Assembly (NCBI GenBank): GCA_016880375.1
Contig: JAEHDO010000110.1
Span: forward strand, 1-11,612
Reading direction: 5' to 3'
Length of the DNA: 11,612 bases
DNA from: Betaproteobacteria bacterium
GTDB lineage: Bacteria > Pseudomonadota > Gammaproteobacteria > Burkholderiales > Rhodocyclaceae
Numbering within the stretch: position 1 is the stretch's first letter; every line of letters starts with the position of its first letter. Both the position numbers and the translations under genes were made by a program. Below are positions 9,117 to 11,612 of this stretch, one piece after another. The notes under the pieces are model-generated. The model saw only the letters and a program-made list of their open reading frames with translations. It made no database searches and had not been told where the DNA came from.

Positions 9117-10364
9117 ATGGCAAAGATACTGGTAGTTGATGACGAAGCCGGCATCCGCGAGCTGCTCTCGGAAATCCTCCGCGACGAGGGCCACAGCGTG
9201 CAGCTGGCGGAAAACGCCGCTGCGGCGCGGGCGGCGCGAACCGCCGCGCGGCCGGATTTGGTGCTGCTCGACATCTGGATGCCCGACACCGACGGCATCA
9301 CGCTGTTGAAGGAATGGTCGGCCGCCGGCCAGCTCACCATGCCGGTGGTGATGATGTCCGGCCACGGCACCATCGACACGGCGGTGGAAGCCACGCGCAT
9401 CGGCGCCCAGGATTTTCTCGAAAAGCCGATCGCCCTGCAGAAGCTGCTCTCTTCCGTCAAGCGCGCCCTGCAGAAGGCGGCGACCCCGACGGCCCGCCCG
9501 GAACTGACCCTTGCGGCCTTTACCCGCGCTGCGCCGCTGCGCGACCTGAAGAAACGCCTCGACCAGGTATCCGCGAAAAGCCGTGTGCTGATGCTGAAGA
9601 GCGGCACCGGCAGCCTTGCAGAACTGTGCGCCCGCACCCTGCAGACGCCGGGCAAGGCCTGGCTCGACCTGGCCCATCATGGCCAGCCGCTGGCGCTCGA
9701 AGCACTCGAGCAGGCGGCAGGCGGCATGCTCTTCGCTGACGAATTGTCGGCGCTTTCCCGTCTGCAGCAGAAGAATCTGGCCTTTGCGCTGGATCGCCTG
9801 GAGAAATTCGATTTGCGCCTGGTGGCTGCCAGCATGCTGAGCGTGGCGGAGTTGGTGGCAGCCGGCTTCGACGAGGTGCTTCTGCGCCGTCTTGCGGAAG
9901 TCGGCCTCGGCGCGCCGGGCCTGGCCGAGCTGAGGGACGAGGTGCCGGAGATCGCTGCGCAGATTCTCACGCATCTGATCGAGGCCGGCGAGGTGCCGTT
10001 GCGGCGCTTTTCCACGGCGGCGCTGAATGCCCTGCGCAACCAGGCGTGGGCGGGCGGCTATGCGGAACTCAGGAACGCGGTGCGCTCGCTGGCGCTGGGG
10101 GCGCTGGAAGAGGAAATTGCGATCGAGGAGGTGACGCGCCTGCTGGCGCCGCAGTCCTCCACTGCCGCCCATGCGCTGCCGCTCGACCTGCCGCTGCGCG
10201 AGGCGCGCGAGGCCTTCGAGCGCATTTATTTCGAGCACCACCTGCAGCTAGAGGGCGGCAACATGACGCGCCTGGCGGAGAAGACCGGCCTGGAGCGCAC
10301 CCACCTCTATCGCAAACTCAAAGCGCTCGGCATCGCCATGGGGCGCAGGGGGGAAGAGCAATGA
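9117..10364 (+). CDS. ntrX: NtrX-like response regulator with degenerate AAA+ domain
   Basis: Response regulator, 415 residues, partner of the kinase just upstream. The receiver domain (1-120) is intact: D8/D9, phospho-acceptor D52 in LLDIWMPDTDG, S81 and K103 in EKP. The C-terminus (about 360-406) is a Fis-type helix-turn-helix, LEGGNMTRLAEKTGLERTHLYRKLKALGI, as in the NtrC/NtrX group. The middle is a worn sigma-54 activator domain. The Walker A remnant is LKSGTGSLAEL (160-170), lacking the lysine. GAFTGA and about 30 surrounding residues are missing before the Walker B remnant GGMLFADEL (202-210). The FREDLFHRL arginine-finger area reads FDEVLLRRL (251-259), and WPGNVRELRN has become WAGGYAELRN (311-320). 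It probably binds DNA under phosphorylation control without ATP hydrolysis or sigma-54 contact. The start ATG follows the kinase stop by 10 bases; the stop overlaps trkA (ATGA). There is no frameshift, and the fold-level similarity along the whole length argues against a pseudogene. Confidence 0.9.
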   Translation: MAKILVVDDEAGIRELLSEILRDEGHSVQLAENAAAARAARTAARPDLVLLDIWMPDTDGITLLKEWSAAGQLTMPVVMMSGHGTIDTAVEATRIGAQDFLEKPIALQKLLSSVKRALQKAATPTARPELTLAAFTRAAPLRDLKKRLDQVSAKSRVLMLKSGTGSLAELCARTLQTPGKAWLDLAHHGQPLALEALEQAAGGMLFADELSALSRLQQKNLAFALDRLEKFDLRLVAASMLSVAELVAAGFDEVLLRRLAEVGLGAPGLAELRDEVPEIAAQILTHLIEAGEVPLRRFSTAALNALRNQAWAGGYAELRNAVRSLALGALEEEIAIEEVTRLLAPQSSTAAHALPLDLPLREAREAFERIYFEHHLQLEGGNMTRLAEKTGLERTHLYRKLKALGIAMGRRGEEQ

Positions 10365-11612
10365 AGATCATTATCCTCGGTGCCGGCCAGGTCGGCACCT
10401 CCGTTGCCGAGAGCCTGGTGTCGGAAGCCAACGACATCACGGTCGTCGACACCGACTCCACGCGGCTGGGCCTGCTGCAGGACCGCCTTGACCTTCGCAC
10501 CGTGGCCGGCAATGCCTCGAGCCCGTCGGTACTGCGCCAGGCCGGCGCCGAGGACGCCGACCTGCTCATCGCCGTGACGCAGAGCGACCAGACCAACCTG
10601 TGCGCCTGCAAGACCGCGCACGCCTTGTTCAACCTGCCCACGCGCATTGCCAGGGTACGCTCTTCGGATTTCGCCGACTTCATCGAACTGTTCTCGAACG
10701 AAAACTTCGCCGTCGACTTCTCCCTCTGCCCCGAGCAGATCGTCACCGACTACATCGTCAAGCTGATCGAGTTCCCGGAGGCGCTGCAGGTGCTGGAGTT
10801 CGCCGACGGCCTGGTCAGCCTGGTGGCGGTGCGCGCCTTCGAGGGCGGCCCGCTCGTCGGCCATCCGCTCAAGGACATCCGCAAGCACATCCCGCAGGTC
10901 GATGCGCGCATCGCCGCCATCTTCCGCCGCGATGCGCCGATCACGCCCGAGGGCGACACGGTCATCGAGGCAGGCGACGAGGTGTTCTGCCTCGCCGCCA
11001 CCAAGGACATCCGCAAGGTGATGCGCGAGATGCGCCGCATGGACAAGCCGGTCAGGCGCATCATGATCGCCGGGGGCGGCAACATCGGCCACCGCGTCGT
11101 GCGCGCCGTCGAGAACGACTATCAGGTCAAGGTGATCGACCGCAACAAGCGCCACGCGGAATGGCTGGCCGAGAACGTGAAGAGCGCCCTGGTGCTGCAG
11201 GGCGACGCTACCGACGAGAAGCTGCTCGACGAGGAAAACGTCGACCAGATGGACCTCTTCCTCGCGCTGACCAACGACGACGAGAACAACATCATGGCGG
11301 CCCTGCTGGCCAAGCGCATGGGCGCGCGCCGCGTCGCCGCCCTCATCAACCGGCGCGCCTATGCCGACCTGGTGCAGGGCAGCCAGATCGACATCGCCAT
11401 CTCGCCGGCGCAGACCTCCATCGGCACGCTGCTGGCGCACGTGCGCCGCGGCGACGTGGCGGCAGTGCACAGCCTGCGGCGCGGTGCGGCGGAGGCGCTC
11501 GAGCTGGTGGTGCACGGCGACGAAAAATCCTCCCAGGTGGTCGGCCGCCGCATCGAGGAGCTGCCGGTCATCAAGGGCGCCACCATCGGCGCCATCGTGC
11601 GCAGGCTGCCCC
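10361..11612 (+). CDS. trkA: Trk system potassium uptake protein TrkA, partial
   Basis: Peripheral cytoplasmic regulator of the TrkH/TrkG potassium channel, with NAD(H)-binding RCK domains. The first 417 codons are present of about 458; the C-terminal end lies past the right edge. It shows two RCK repeats. The first begins MKIIILGAGQVG (1-12) with acidic D30 in TVVD, and includes the TrkA-C segment LVSLVAVRAFEGGPLVGHPL (151-170). The second begins IMIAGGGNIGHRV (234-246) with VIDRNKRHAEWLAENV (258-273) and TNDDENNIMAALLAKRMGA (304-322). The sequence follows E. coli TrkA closely throughout. The ATG overlaps the stop of the response-regulator gene (ATGA), with GGGGGAAGAG just upstream as ribosome-binding site. 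The order ntrY-ntrX-trkA also occurs in alphaproteobacteria, so the linkage is old. TrkH may follow outside the window. Confidence 0.96.
   Translation, partial: MKIIILGAGQVGTSVAESLVSEANDITVVDTDSTRLGLLQDRLDLRTVAGNASSPSVLRQAGAEDADLLIAVTQSDQTNLCACKTAHALFNLPTRIARVRSSDFADFIELFSNENFAVDFSLCPEQIVTDYIVKLIEFPEALQVLEFADGLVSLVAVRAFEGGPLVGHPLKDIRKHIPQVDARIAAIFRRDAPITPEGDTVIEAGDEVFCLAATKDIRKVMREMRRMDKPVRRIMIAGGGNIGHRVVRAVENDYQVKVIDRNKRHAEWLAENVKSALVLQGDATDEKLLDEENVDQMDLFLALTNDDENNIMAALLAKRMGARRVAALINRRAYADLVQGSQIDIAISPAQTSIGTLLAHVRRGDVAAVHSLRRGAAEALELVVHGDEKSSQVVGRRIEELPVIKGATIGAIVRRLP

Noticed and set aside
9576..9760. Possible frameshift or internal deletion making the response regulator a pseudogene
   Set aside because: The frame is open from ATG to stop, the receiver and DNA-binding ends are well conserved, and the gene is tightly packed in an operon; reduction of the middle domain looks like evolved loss rather than recent damage.

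Overview
This GC-rich window, with dense overlapping genes and GTG/TTG starts, looks like a chromosomal segment of a betaproteobacterium, most likely near the Rhodocyclales. That placement is an inference from the gene order rsmB - DUF4390 - ntrY-like - response regulator - trkA and from protein character. There are no tRNA or rRNA genes, CRISPR arrays, transposases or phage genes. Coding density is very high and no gap exceeds 190 bases.

Left half, minus strand, transcribed right to left (4609 to 1): homospermidine synthase (hss), a 77-base gap, an AcsA-type acetate--CoA ligase, then the alpha and beta subunits of a thiamine-diphosphate-dependent 2-oxoacid (pyruvate/acetoin-type) dehydrogenase E1. 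The beta gene runs off the left edge. acsA/E1-alpha and E1-alpha/E1-beta overlap by a few bases (GTGA and ATGA junctions), so the three look translationally coupled. They combine two routes to acetyl-CoA: acetate activation and oxoacid oxidation. A GC-rich REP-like hairpin sits exactly at the E1-alpha/E1-beta junction. It encodes the last 17-18 residues of E1-alpha and supplies the purine-rich ribosome-binding region of E1-beta.

Centre (4513-4699): a divergent intergenic region with one candidate sigma-70 promoter for hss (minus) and one for the rightward genes (plus).

Right half, plus strand: a small DUF454 (YbaN-like) membrane protein, RsmB (16S rRNA m5C967 methyltransferase), a secreted DUF4390 protein, an NtrY-like sensor kinase, an NtrX-like response regulator and TrkA (K+ uptake regulator, cut by the right edge). 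Gaps are 12 bases or less, or the genes overlap, so this is probably one operon. The kinase has all the usual catalytic boxes. Its partner regulator keeps an intact receiver domain and Fis-type DNA-binding helix, but its central AAA+ domain is degenerate and shortened: no Walker A lysine, no GAFTGA loop, no clear arginine finger. It should therefore not work as a classical sigma-54 activator. This regulator, its tie to the uncharacterised DUF4390 protein and to trkA, and the REP-like element at the E1 junction are the most interesting parts of the window. I found no clearly new multi-gene system.
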